Shown here one piece after another: positions 8,800 through 16,616 of a stretch of 64,000 nucleotides of DNA (position 1 is the first letter of the stretch; each line of letters begins with the position of its first letter). The notes below the pieces were generated by a model. That model made no database searches, was not told the DNA's origin, and saw only the letters and a program-made list of their open reading frames with translations. The translations under genes were made by a program, and so were the position numbers. Source of the DNA: Caulobacter sp. UNC358MFTsu5.1 (lineage in GTDB: Bacteria; Pseudomonadota; Alphaproteobacteria; Caulobacterales; Caulobacteraceae); contig NZ_JONW01000011.1 in the NCBI RefSeq assembly GCF_000712075.1, forward strand, positions 186,001 through 250,000, in the 5' to 3' direction.

Positions 8800-9443
8800 T
8801 TGAACAGCGTGCGCTCGATGGCCGTCTTCAGGTCCGGCCACAGGTCGATGCGGGCGTGCCGCTCGGGATCGGAGGGGGCGAGAGGACGCAGGCGCTCGTC
8901 GGCCACCATCTGGAAGCGGGTGACCCACGGCGCGCTCTCGGCCACCGAATCCAGTTGCGGCAGCAGGTCGTCGACGAACACCGAGGGCGAGGCCGTGCGC
9001 TGCGACAGGTGCGCCGCCGACGGTCCCTTGGGACCGCTGTTGATCACCAGCGGATAGTCGAAGCCGTGGGTCTTCAGCCAGCGGGCGCGCGACTGGCGGC
9101 CGTGCTCGGGGGCGTTGGTCAGGATCACCACGTCGGCGCGGGCCGACAGGTCGGCCAGGGCGTCGGCCGCGCCCTCGGCGGGCAGCAGATCGTCGGCCCC
9201 GTCGCGGAAGAAGTCGTTGAACAGGGCCCGGCCGGCGATCAGGTCCAGGTGCTCGGTCTCGCCCGGGCGGTAGATGTTCTGGAACAGGGCGAAGCGGTCG
9301 AATCGCAGCTCGAATCCATGGCGCCCGATGAACGTTCCGAAGCCATGCATGAAACGTGCGAGCACCTCGTCCACATCGACGATGACCAGGGGCGCGTCAG
9401 GGCGCACCGTGCAGGCTTCGAGGTCTGAAAAACAGGGTTCCAT
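8796..9443 (-). CDS. HAD-superfamily hydrolase
   Basis: The 215-residue product carries HAD motifs in order. Motif I is DVDEVLARF near residue 23 (nucleophile Asp in DxD), motif II is ILTNAPEHG near residue 110, a Lys follows in GPKGPS near residue 138, and motif IV is FVDDLLPQLD near residue 154. It is probably a cytosolic phosphatase, but the substrate is not deducible. It is co-transcribed with dinB through a four-base overlap and starts divergently from divK. Whether the pairing with dinB is functional, for example in nucleotide handling, is unknown. Confidence 0.8.
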   Translation of the reverse strand: MEPCFSDLEACTVRPDAPLVIVDVDEVLARFMHGFGTFIGRHGFELRFDRFALFQNIYRPGETEHLDLIAGRALFNDFFRDGADDLLPAEGAADALADLSARADVVILTNAPEHGRQSRARWLKTHGFDYPLVINSGPKGPSAAHLSQRTASPSVFVDDLLPQLDSVAESAPWVTRFQMVADERLRPLAPSDPERHARIDLWPDLKTAIERTLFK

Positions 9444-9472
9444 GATCTACGGTCGGCGGGGGTAAAACGCGA

Positions 9473-9487
9473 TTAGCGCGGGCTTAA
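9473..9487 (+). promoter_or_regulatory. divK: Candidate CtrA-binding site upstream of divK
   Basis: TTAG-N7-TTAA at 9473-9487 differs by one base from the Caulobacter CtrA half-site pair TTAA-N7-TTAA. It lies 80 bases before the divK start in the divergent divK/HAD intergenic region. CtrA control of divK is what I recall for C. crescentus, so the position makes sense. Binding itself is inference. Confidence 0.45.
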
Positions 9488-9566
9488 GGATATTCGTGCG
9501 ATCTGGAATCCAGAAGCGACGCGAATCCCTCACGCATCGCCACGGACCGGAATGGTCGGGGTCAGG

Positions 9567-9935
9567 ATGACGAAGAAGGTCCTCATCGTCGAGGATAACG
9601 AGCTGAACATGAAACTCTTTCATGACCTGCTCGAGGCCCAGGGTTACGAGACCCTGCAGACCCGCGAGGGGCTGCAGGCGCTGTCGATCGCCCGCGAGCA
9701 CCGTCCGGACCTGATCCTGATGGACATCCAGCTGCCCGAGATCTCCGGCCTTGAAGTCACCAAGTGGCTCAAGGAGGATGACGATCTGTCACATATCCCC
9801 GTCGTCGCCGTTACGGCATTCGCCATGAAGGGCGACGAGGAGCGCATCCGTGAGGGCGGGTGCGAGGCCTATATCTCCAAGCCCATCTCGGTGTCGCACT
9901 TCCTGGACACCATCCGCCGGTTGCTGGAGAGGTAG
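9567..9935 (+). CDS. divK: Single-domain response regulator DivK
   Basis: DivK is the essential Caulobacter cell-fate regulator that modulates the DivL-CckA-CtrA pathway and is phosphorylated by DivJ and dephosphorylated by PleC. The 122-residue product starts MTKKVLIVEDNELNMKLFHD, essentially as in C. crescentus. The phosphoacceptor is Asp53 in LILMDIQLPE; the acidic pocket (E9, D10) and the switch residues near VTAF and SKP are intact. I chose the ATG at 9567 rather than the one at 9552 on homology and the GGTCAGG ahead of it. pleD follows after three bases. Confidence 0.97.
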   Translation: MTKKVLIVEDNELNMKLFHDLLEAQGYETLQTREGLQALSIAREHRPDLILMDIQLPEISGLEVTKWLKEDDDLSHIPVVAVTAFAMKGDEERIREGGCEAYISKPISVSHFLDTIRRLLER

Positions 9936-9938
9936 GCC

Positions 9939-11303
9939 GTGAGCGCGCGCATCCTGGTCGTCGACGACATCGAGGCCAATGTCCGCCTGCTCGAGGCCAA
10001 GCTGACGGCCGAGTACTACCAGGTCTCGGTCGCCTATGACGGCCCCACCGCCCTGGCCCTGGCGGCCAGCGAGCTGCCCGACGTGATCCTGCTGGACGTG
10101 ATGATGCCCGGCATGGACGGCTTCACCGTCTGCAAGAAACTCAAGGAAGACCCCGCCACCCGCCACATCCCGGTGGTGCTGGTCACGGCGCTGGACGGCC
10201 GCGCCGACCGCATCCAGGGCCTGGAGGCGGGCGCCTCGGACTTCCTGACCAAGCCCATCGACGACGTCATGCTGTTCGCCCGGGTGCGCAGCCTGACCCG
10301 CTTCAAGCTGGTCCTCGACGAACTGCGCCAGCGCGAGGCCTCGGGCCGCCGCATGGGCGTGATCGCCGGCGCCGCCTCGCGCCTGGACGGCCTGGGCGGC
10401 CGGGTGCTGGTGGTCGACGACAACGAGCGCCAGGCCCAGCGCGTGGCCGCCGAGCTGGCGGTCGAGCACCGCCCGGTGGTCGAATCCGATCCGATCAAGG
10501 CCCAGATCAGCGCCGGCGGGCCGGTCGACCTGGTGATCATCAACGCGGCGGCCAAGGGCTTCGACGGCCTGCGCTTCGCCGCCGGCCTGCGTTCGGACGA
10601 GCGCACCCGCCACCTGCCGATCCTGGCCATGGTCGATCCGGACGAGCGCCCGCGCATCGTCAAGGCGCTGGAGATCGGGATCAACGACGTCCTGCCGCGT
10701 CCGATCGACCCGCAGGAGCTGTCGGCCCGGGTCAAGACCCAGATCCAGCGCAAGCGCTACACCGACTATCTGCGCCAGAACCTGGACCACAGCCTGGAGC
10801 TGGCCGTCACCGACCAGCTGACCGGGCTGCACAACCGCCGCTACATGGCCGGCCAGCTGGACTCGCTGGTCAAACGCGCGGCCCTGGGCGGCGACCCGGT
10901 CTCGGCCCTGCTGATCGACATCGACCACTTCAAGAAGATCAACGACACCTTCGGCCACGACGTCGGCGACGAGGTGCTGCGCGAGTTCGCCCTGCGCCTG
11001 GCCTCCAACGTCCGCGCCGTCGACCTGCCTTGCCGCTACGGCGGCGAGGAGTTCACGGTGATCATGCCCGACACCCAGCTGGCCGACGCCCTGCGCATCG
11101 CCGAGCGGATCCGCATGCACGTCTCCGGCTCGCCCTTCCACGTCGCCCAGGGCGCGGAGGTCCTGACCGTGACCATCTCGGTCGGCGTCTCGGCCAGCAG
11201 CGGCCCCAACGACACCCCCGAGACCCTGATGAAGCGGGCCGACGAGGCGGTGTACGAGGCCAAGAAGTCCGGCCGGAACCTCGTGGTGGGGAAGGCGGCC
11301 TAG
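9939..11303 (+). CDS. pleD: Response regulator diguanylate cyclase PleD
   Basis: PleD makes c-di-GMP at the stalked pole and drives the swarmer-to-stalked transition. The 454-residue product matches C. crescentus PleD in length. It has REC1 with phosphoacceptor Asp53 (LLDVMMPGMDG), a degenerate REC2 adaptor near 155-280, and a GGDEF domain. The active site reads GGEEF at 368-372, and RAVD just upstream supplies the RxxD inhibitory site. It starts at GTG three bases after divK, so the two form an operon. A palindromic repeat pair lies directly after the stop. Confidence 0.97.
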   Translation: MSARILVVDDIEANVRLLEAKLTAEYYQVSVAYDGPTALALAASELPDVILLDVMMPGMDGFTVCKKLKEDPATRHIPVVLVTALDGRADRIQGLEAGASDFLTKPIDDVMLFARVRSLTRFKLVLDELRQREASGRRMGVIAGAASRLDGLGGRVLVVDDNERQAQRVAAELAVEHRPVVESDPIKAQISAGGPVDLVIINAAAKGFDGLRFAAGLRSDERTRHLPILAMVDPDERPRIVKALEIGINDVLPRPIDPQELSARVKTQIQRKRYTDYLRQNLDHSLELAVTDQLTGLHNRRYMAGQLDSLVKRAALGGDPVSALLIDIDHFKKINDTFGHDVGDEVLREFALRLASNVRAVDLPCRYGGEEFTVIMPDTQLADALRIAERIRMHVSGSPFHVAQGAEVLTVTISVGVSASSGPNDTPETLMKRADEAVYEAKKSGRNLVVGKAA

Positions 11304-11310
11304 CAGGGCC

Positions 11311-11388
11311 GGGGACATGCCCTCGGGCGTGTCCCCATCAGCATCCGCTGAGCCTGGAATTGGGGACACGCCGCAAGGGCATGTCCCC
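11311..11388. repeat. Paired palindromic units, GGGGACATGCCC family
   Basis: Unit A (11311-11336) pairs GGGGACATGCCC with GGGCGTGTCCCC. Unit B (11362-11388) begins GGGGACACGCC and ends GGGCATGTCCCC. A 25-base spacer separates them. Exact reverse complements of A and B occur at 13790-13815 and 13826-13852, so this is a dispersed repeat. It lies between the convergent pleD and cyclotransferase genes and could also help end their transcripts. Confidence 0.85.
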
Positions 11389-11389
11389 G

Positions 11390-12175
11390 TCAGCGCTTCG
11401 GCGCCACCAGCCTGATCTCGTACAGCCGCGGCCACAGCTTGCCCGTGACGATCAGCTTGTCGGCCTTGGCGTCGTAGGCGATGCCGTTCAGGACGTCGGC
11501 CCGGGCCCGCTCCTCGGGCGGCAGCAGGCCGGTCAGGTCGATCCAGCCCTTCACCTTGCCCGTGGCAGGGTCGATGCGGGCGATGCGGTCGGTCTGCCAG
11601 ATATTGGCCAGGATCTCGCCCTTGACCCATTCCAGCTCGTTCAGCTGGTCCACCGGCCGGCCTTCGTCCGTGACGGTGACGCCGCCGGTCTCCTTGAGGG
11701 TCTCGGGGTCGATGAACCGCAGGCGCGAGGTCCCGTCGCTCATGATAAGCCGCTTGTCGTCGCGGGTCAGGGCCCAGCCTTCGCCCTGGTAGGCGAATTC
11801 GCCGCGGGTCTCGAAGTCGTCGATGCCGTAGACGAAGCCGATCTGGTCCTTCCAGGTCAGCTCGATCAGCTTGTCCTTCCAGTCGACGATGCCTTCGCCG
11901 AAGTACTGGCTGGAGATCTGGCGCTCGTTCTCGACGCTGCCCGTCTCCAGCACGATCTTGCGGATCGACGAGGCGCCCTGCAGGCCGGTGCTCTCGTACA
12001 GGAACCCGTCGCGCAGGAAGAGCCCCTCGGTGAAGGCGTTGGGATCGTGGGGATAGGTGCGCACCACCTCGTAGCCGTAGACCGGCGTGGCGGCATGGGC
12101 GTGAGCCAGCGGCGAACCAGCGCCAACAAGCAAGAGAGCGGCCAGCCGGAGGGCCTGAAGCGGGAGTCGACGCAT
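11390..12175 (-). CDS. Glutaminyl-peptide cyclotransferase, exported
   Basis: Enzymes of this family turn N-terminal glutamine of peptides into pyroglutamate. The 261-residue product has a signal peptide (about residues 1-29, ending HAHAAT). A single beta-propeller-like domain follows with the family hallmarks TYPHDPNAFTEGLFLRDGFL, ESTGLQGASSIRKI and LNELEWVKGEILANIWQTD. The domain corresponds to the bacterial/plant-type glutamine cyclotransferase rather than the metalloprotein type. It should act in the periplasm. It is transcribed alone, downstream of the rpmG terminator. Confidence 0.88.
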   Translation of the reverse strand: MRRLPLQALRLAALLLVGAGSPLAHAHAATPVYGYEVVRTYPHDPNAFTEGLFLRDGFLYESTGLQGASSIRKIVLETGSVENERQISSQYFGEGIVDWKDKLIELTWKDQIGFVYGIDDFETRGEFAYQGEGWALTRDDKRLIMSDGTSRLRFIDPETLKETGGVTVTDEGRPVDQLNELEWVKGEILANIWQTDRIARIDPATGKVKGWIDLTGLLPPEERARADVLNGIAYDAKADKLIVTGKLWPRLYEIRLVAPKR

Positions 12176-12222
12176 GGCCCAGCTAGGCCTTTCCCTGACG
12201 GCGAAAACAAGACGACTGAACG

Positions 12223-12254
12223 AAAAACGCCCGACCTTGCGGCCGGGCGTCTTG
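12223..12254 (-). terminator. rpmG: Rho-independent terminator of rpmG
   Basis: On the minus strand the stem ACGCCCG (12250-12244) pairs with CGGGCGT (12233-12227) and is followed by a run of five T (12227-12223). It lies 25 bases after the rpmG stop and fits a classical intrinsic terminator. Confidence 0.85.
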
Positions 12255-12278
12255 TCGCATCACGAAGGGTCGGCAGAC

Positions 12279-12446
12279 CTACTTGATCTTGCCTTCGCGG
12301 AATTCGACGTGCTTGCGGATGACCGGATCGTACTTCTTCAGCACCATCTTCTCGGTCTTGGTGCGGGCGTTCTTCTTGGTCACGTAGAAGAAGCCGGTGT
12401 CCGCCGTCGAGTTCAGGCGGATCTTGATGGAAGCCGGTTTGGCCAT
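12279..12446 (-). CDS. rpmG: 50S ribosomal protein L33
   Basis: The 55-residue product starts MAKPASIKIRLNSTADTGFF and ends VEFREGKIK, the normal length and sequence of bacterial L33. It lacks the Cys pairs of the zinc-binding version, as is usual in alphaproteobacteria. L33 sits near the E site of the large subunit. It is a single gene with its own terminator and lies between the cyclotransferase and the DUF6265 gene. Confidence 0.96.
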   Translation of the reverse strand: MAKPASIKIRLNSTADTGFFYVTKKNARTKTEKMVLKKYDPVIRKHVEFREGKIK

Positions 12447-12527
12447 GGTCGAATCCCTGCGATGGTCGCGCAGGTCCCTACGCGGTCGAATTAAGAGGCG
12501 CGGAACATACTCAGCGGCGCGCCAAAG

Positions 12528-12977
12528 TCAATTGCCGGTCGCGCATCGTTTGTACGGGAAATCGACGCTCCTGGCCTGGCCGCCCATCTGGCCCTCGATC
12601 CGGCCGGTCACGGCGTCGGGCCCCAGGCGACGATAGATCACCCGCTGGGGGAAGTCGTGGGCCGGGTTCTCGAACACCGCCTCGTCCGCCGACAGGCTCT
12701 TGAGCGGGAAGGTCGCCTTCTCCTGGCCCGAGGGCTCGGCCATGTAGGCCAGCGATCCGTCGGCCTCGACGATGCGGGTGTATTCGTACTCGCGCAGCTT
12801 GCCGTCGCGCGTCGTGCGGCCCAGGCCCAGCATCACGCCGCCTCCGGGGGGCATCCACAGTTCCTCGACGACGCCGCCGTTCGGCTTGGTCTGGATCCAG
12901 CAGCCCTTCAGCCAGGCCATCTGGTCGATGGTCGCGGACGGGCCGGCGAGGGCGGCGGCGAGGGCTAGAGCGAGCAT
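12528..12977 (-). CDS. Exported DUF6265-like protein
   Basis: The 149-residue product has a short signal peptide (MLALALAAALAG). It has the hallmark order of DUF6265 proteins: MAWLKGCWIQ near residue 19, EELWMPPGGGVMLG near residue 38 and FENPAHDFPQRVIY near residue 102. Members look like small lipocalin-type or YybH-like beta barrels. I know no established function. It lies 21 bases downstream of the Nudix gene on the same strand and may be co-transcribed with it. Confidence 0.7.
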   Translation of the reverse strand: MLALALAAALAGPSATIDQMAWLKGCWIQTKPNGGVVEELWMPPGGGVMLGLGRTTRDGKLREYEYTRIVEADGSLAYMAEPSGQEKATFPLKSLSADEAVFENPAHDFPQRVIYRRLGPDAVTGRIEGQMGGQARSVDFPYKRCATGN

Positions 12978-12998
12978 GGGCGGCCTCGTAAGGGCGCT

Positions 12999-13727
12999 CT
13001 AGAGATAACTCAACTGCCGCGCCCCGCGCAGGAAGCGCATGAACGGGGCCGGGCGTCCAGGGTCGGCCAGGCGCTGGGCCACCTCGTGGACCACGAAGCG
13101 GGTGATGTTGGGCAGGTCCAGTTCGCGGGCCTGGTCGAAGTCGAACCAGCCGATCTCGTCCAGCTCGCCGCAGTCGGGCTGGCGCTCCAGGCTCAGCAGG
13201 GCGCTGGCTGGGGCCATGAAGAACCGGGCGTCGAAGCGGCGGGTGCGATAGGGCGGGGTGATGGCCCGGGCCACGAAGGCCAGCGGCGCCAGGTCGGGCA
13301 GGGCCCCCTGGGCCAGGAACGGCCGCCAGGCGCCGCCGGCGGGTCTTGCCGGGGCTTCCTTGGCCAGCAGCAGGCCGGTCTCCTCGAAGGTCTCGCGCAC
13401 CGCCGCCAGGGCCAGGGCGCGGGCCAGGCGGGCGGGGTTGGCGTGGCGGGGTTCCAGGCCCAGGCGCGCGGTCGTGTCGGGGGGCAGCTCGCTGGCCGAG
13501 GGCGCGGCGTAGTCGGCGCGGTCGACGCGGCCGCCGGGGAACACCCACTTGTCGGCCATGAAGGCCAGGCCCCGGTTGCGGCGACCCATCAGGATGCGGG
13601 GCTTCTCCCCATCGTCGCGCACGACGATCAGGGTGGCGGCGTGGCGCGGCTTCAGCACGCCGGCGGCCGGATCGCGGACGTCGCCGTCGTTGCGGGTGTC
13701 GAATTTGGCGTCGATCGGCTCGTCCAT
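12999..13727 (-). CDS. Nudix hydrolase (NUDT19-like)
   Basis: Nudix enzymes cleave nucleoside diphosphates linked to another group. The 242-residue product has the start of the box at GGRVDRADY near residue 65 and the end at AAVRETFEETGLLL near residue 108. The two halves are separated by about 30 extra residues, as in the NUDT19/CoA-diphosphatase-like branch. The catalytic REtFEETG glutamates are all present. N-terminal residues 1-20 are acidic and non-conserved. The substrate could be CoA or an acyl-CoA, but this is a family-level guess. The DUF6265 gene follows. Confidence 0.82.
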   Translation of the reverse strand: MDEPIDAKFDTRNDGDVRDPAAGVLKPRHAATLIVVRDDGEKPRILMGRRNRGLAFMADKWVFPGGRVDRADYAAPSASELPPDTTARLGLEPRHANPARLARALALAAVRETFEETGLLLAKEAPARPAGGAWRPFLAQGALPDLAPLAFVARAITPPYRTRRFDARFFMAPASALLSLERQPDCGELDEIGWFDFDQARELDLPNITRFVVHEVAQRLADPGRPAPFMRFLRGARQLSYL

Positions 13728-13789
13728 GCGGAGGAGCTTAGACCCGACTCGGGCGGACGCCAGCCGTCCGTAGGGGCAAGGAGTGCTTT

Positions 13790-13852
13790 GGGGACACGCC
13801 CGAGGGCATGTCCCCAGCTCGAGACGGGGACATGCCCTTGCGGCGTGTCCCC
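13790..13852. repeat. Paired palindromic units, GGGGACATGCCC family
   Basis: The unit at 13790-13815 is the exact reverse complement of 11311-11336, and the unit at 13826-13852 is the exact reverse complement of 11362-11388. Here the spacer is 10 bases instead of 25. The pair sits in the divergent region between the Nudix and amidohydrolase genes. Confidence 0.85.
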
Positions 13853-13898
13853 AAACCGTCTCAAGCTCCTCCGGGGATTTCAGAAATCGAGGGATGGC

Positions 13899-15194
13899 AT
13901 GTTCGCAAGGGTTTCGGCGCTGGCTCTGATCGCCGCGCTATCGGCCGCGCCGGCCATGGCCGCCCCCTCGACCGCCCAGGTGGCCGCCGCCGCCAAGGCC
14001 GTCCAGCCCAAGGCCGTGGCCTGGCGGCGCGACATCCACGAACATCCCGAGCTGGGGAACCAGGAGGTCCGCACGGCGGCCCTGGTGGCCAAGGAACTGC
14101 GCGCCCTGGGCTTCGAGGTCCGCGAGGGCGTGGGCCGCACCGGCGTGGTCGGGGTGCTGAAGGGCGGCAAGCCCGGCAAGGTCGTAGCCCTGCGCGCCGA
14201 CATGGACGCCCTGCCGGTCGAGGAGAAGACCGGCCTGCCGTTCGCCTCCAAGGCCACGGCCCAGTGGGAGGGCCGGACCCTGCCGGTCATGCACGCCTGC
14301 GGCCACGACACCCACGTGGCCATGCTGCTGGGCGCGGCGACCGTGCTGGCCGGCATGAAGGCCGACATCCCAGGGACCGTCGTGGTGCTGTTCCAGCCGG
14401 CCGAGGAGGGCTCCCAGGCCGGCGAGGAGGGCGGGGCGGGCCTGATGATCCGGGACGGGGCCCTGGACCATCCCAAGGTCGACGCCATCTTCGGCCTGCA
14501 CATCGGCCCCGGCGACGCCCACGCCCTGAACTACCGGACCGGCGGCTTCTATGCGGGCTCCGACCGCCTGACCATCACGGTCAAGGGCAAGCAGACCCAC
14601 GGGGCGCGGCCCTGGGCCGGCGTCGACATGGCCAGCGTCGCCGCCGACATCGTCCAGGCCTTCAACCAGATCGCCGCGCGCCAGGTGGACGTCGGCGCCT
14701 CGCCCACCGTCCTGACCGTGGCGACCATCAACATGGGGGTGCGCAACAACATCATCCCCGAAGACCTGACCATGACCGGCACCCTGCGCACCTTCAATCC
14801 CGAGCGCCGGGCCGAGGTGATCGACAAGGTCGAGAAGGCCGTGGCCGCCATCGGCGACCGCTATGGCGCCAAGGCCCAGGCGGTGTTCACCCAGCCCTAT
14901 CCGGTCACCCGCAACGACCCGGCCCTGTCGGCCTGGGTCAAGCCGGTGCTGGAGCAGGCCTCGCCGGGCAAGGTCGACGACCAGGCGGCCCTGGTCACCG
15001 GGGCCGAGGACTTCTCGCGCTACGGCGAGAAGGTGCCGGCCGTGTTCATCCAGCTGGGCGGCCGCCCGGCCAACGTGCCCGCCGCCACGGCCTCGGCCAA
15101 CCACTCGCCCTATTTCGACGTCGACGAGGCGGTGTTCGAGACCGGGGTGAAGGCCGAGGTGCTGCTGGCGCTGGACTATCTGGCCCGGAAGTAG
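13899..15194 (+). CDS. M20-family amidohydrolase, exported
   Basis: The 431-residue product is a two-zinc aminoacylase/carboxypeptidase of the M20D (hippurate hydrolase/IAA-amino acid hydrolase) type. A signal peptide covers about residues 1-22 (ending AMAA), so it should act in the periplasm. Metal ligands are visible as HACGHD at 132-137 (Cys134, His136), the EE pair in FQPAEEGSQ near residue 168, and the late His in SANHSP near residue 404. The dimerisation lid lies near 215-330. The start is the ATG at 13899 after GAGGGA. The esterase gene follows after 41 bases. Confidence 0.9.
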   Translation: MFARVSALALIAALSAAPAMAAPSTAQVAAAAKAVQPKAVAWRRDIHEHPELGNQEVRTAALVAKELRALGFEVREGVGRTGVVGVLKGGKPGKVVALRADMDALPVEEKTGLPFASKATAQWEGRTLPVMHACGHDTHVAMLLGAATVLAGMKADIPGTVVVLFQPAEEGSQAGEEGGAGLMIRDGALDHPKVDAIFGLHIGPGDAHALNYRTGGFYAGSDRLTITVKGKQTHGARPWAGVDMASVAADIVQAFNQIAARQVDVGASPTVLTVATINMGVRNNIIPEDLTMTGTLRTFNPERRAEVIDKVEKAVAAIGDRYGAKAQAVFTQPYPVTRNDPALSAWVKPVLEQASPGKVDDQAALVTGAEDFSRYGEKVPAVFIQLGGRPANVPAATASANHSPYFDVDEAVFETGVKAEVLLALDYLARK

Positions 15195-15235
15195 CGCCTG
15201 GAATCGGCGTCTTGGGGCGCTTCGAGGAGATCCGC

Positions 15236-16294
15236 TTGAGATACGTGTTCCTGGCCGCCGTCGCGGCCCTGTGCCTGGCGAGCCCCGTCTCGGCCCAGAC
15301 CGCCCTGACGCCCAACATCGGCGGGCGGGTCGTGGCCCAGCCCGACGGCGTCTACGCCTTCGGCTGGCCCGGCGTCTATTTCGAGGGGCGCTTCACGGGG
15401 CGGTCCGTTGAGGTGGCGATCGATCCGCAGCTCGAGGTGCTGGCCGTCAGCATCGACGGCAAGGTCCGCAACGAGGTGGCCATGCCGGGCGTCGCGCACC
15501 TGACCTACGACGACCTGGGACCGGGCGAGCACGTGGTGCGGGTCGACAAGCTGACCGAGAGCCAGACCGGTTCGGCGCGGTTCCTGGGCTTCACCGTCGG
15601 CAAGCGCGGCCAGGCCCTGCCGCCGCCGGTCCGCGCGCGCAGGATCGAGTTCATCGGCGACTCCCACACCGTCGGTTACGGCGTGCGGGCGACCAAGCAC
15701 AGCTGCACCCAGGCCGAGATTCACGACCAGACCGACACCAGCCTGACCTTCGGTCCGCTGCTGGCGCGCCGGCTGGACGCCGATTACCGCATCGTCGCGT
15801 TCTCCGGACGGGGCGTGGTGCGCAACTACGGCGGCGCGGCGCCGGGCCAGACCTTGCCGGCGCTCTATCCGCGGATGATCCCGGGCGAGGCGGCGCCGGT
15901 CGTCGATCCGGCCGAGGCCTGGCGGCCCGACCTGATCGTGATCGGTCTGGGCACCAACGACTTCTCGACGCCCGTCGCGCCCGGCGAGGCCTGGGCGGAC
16001 GCCGAGGCCCTGCACGCCGACTACCGCCAGGCCTATGTCCGCTTCATCGGCGACCTGGCCAAGCGTCAGCCTCAGGCGCGCTTCCTGCTGATCGCCGGCG
16101 ACAGCTTCGCCGCCGACGTCGAGGCGGTGGCCAAGACGGTGGACGCGACGACGCCCGGCCTGGCGACCCCGGTGCGGATCACCGGCATGGACCTGGGGGC
16201 GTGCGACTGGCACCCGTCTGTGGCCGACCAGAGGATGATGGCGGATCGGCTGGAGGAAGCGGCGAAGGCGGTTCCGGCGTTTTCAGCACACTAA
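15236..16294 (+). CDS. SGNH-type esterase, CE2-like, exported
   Basis: The 352-residue product probably removes acetyl groups from a carbohydrate in the periplasm or outside the cell. I place the start at TTG 15236, seven bases after GAGGAG, because it yields a clean signal peptide (MRYVFLAAVAALCLASPVSA). Residues 25-130 look like the jelly-roll N domain of CE2 esterases. The SGNH domain follows: GDSH with nucleophile Ser143, GTND near residue 239, and a C-terminal D-W-H (CDWHPS) carrying the catalytic His. It follows the M20 gene on the same strand, which suggests a joint role on an acylated substrate. Confidence 0.83.
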   Translation: MRYVFLAAVAALCLASPVSAQTALTPNIGGRVVAQPDGVYAFGWPGVYFEGRFTGRSVEVAIDPQLEVLAVSIDGKVRNEVAMPGVAHLTYDDLGPGEHVVRVDKLTESQTGSARFLGFTVGKRGQALPPPVRARRIEFIGDSHTVGYGVRATKHSCTQAEIHDQTDTSLTFGPLLARRLDADYRIVAFSGRGVVRNYGGAAPGQTLPALYPRMIPGEAAPVVDPAEAWRPDLIVIGLGTNDFSTPVAPGEAWADAEALHADYRQAYVRFIGDLAKRQPQARFLLIAGDSFAADVEAVAKTVDATTPGLATPVRITGMDLGACDWHPSVADQRMMADRLEEAAKAVPAFSAH

Positions 16295-16295
16295 G

Positions 16296-16407
16296 GTTGT
16301 CATCCCGGAAGCCTCGCAGAGGCTGTCCGGGACCCAGGGGACTGGACTGAGGTCTTGCGGTTCACCTGGGTCCCGGACAAGCGCTGCGCGCTTTCCGGGA
16401 TGACAAC
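16296..16407. repeat. Nested inverted repeat, TCATCCCGG family
   Basis: GTTGTCATCCCGGAA (16296-16310) is exactly complementary to 16393-16407. Inside it GTCCGGGACCCAGG (16325-16338) is complementary to 16365-16378. The element fills almost the whole gap between the convergent esterase and Cys-rich protein genes. The related element at 27871-27999 shares the TCATCCCGG and GGGACCCAG blocks. It could fold into a long cruciform or a transcript-end hairpin. Confidence 0.88.
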
Positions 16408-16421
16408 GAAAAAGGCGCGCC

Positions 16422-16613
16422 TTAGTCCTCAAAGGCCTCGGCGATGAACGGCACGGAGGGGTGCAGTCGTTCCGCGAGACAAGCGCCGTGAACCACGATG
16501 CCTTGCGTCGCTCCGTCCTCGACGTTCAAGCCGCTGATCGCGAGCGACAACGCGATGTCATCGGATGCGATATCCGAGCCGCAGAAGCCGCAAATGTAGC
16601 TCGACCGAGCCAT
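16422..16613 (-). CDS. Small Cys-rich hypothetical protein
   Basis: The 63-residue product starts MARSSYICGFCGSDIASDDI and contains a CxxC pair (Cys8, Cys11) and a third Cys near residue 45 next to a His (VHGAC). It may bind a metal in a treble-clef-like fold. The start lies three bases after the rnr stop, so translation is probably coupled to rnr. Base composition is somewhat less GC-rich than rnr. I do not recognise the family and the function is unknown. Confidence 0.6.
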   Translation of the reverse strand: MARSSYICGFCGSDIASDDIALSLAISGLNVEDGATQGIVVHGACLAERLHPSVPFIAEAFED

Positions 16614-16616
16614 ACC

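Noticed and set aside
13808..16294. Uninterrupted 828-codon frame across two genes
   Set aside because: Its first part is an Arg/Gly-rich off-frame reading of the M20 amidohydrolase; only the part after 15236 is real, as the esterase with its own signal peptide and RBS.
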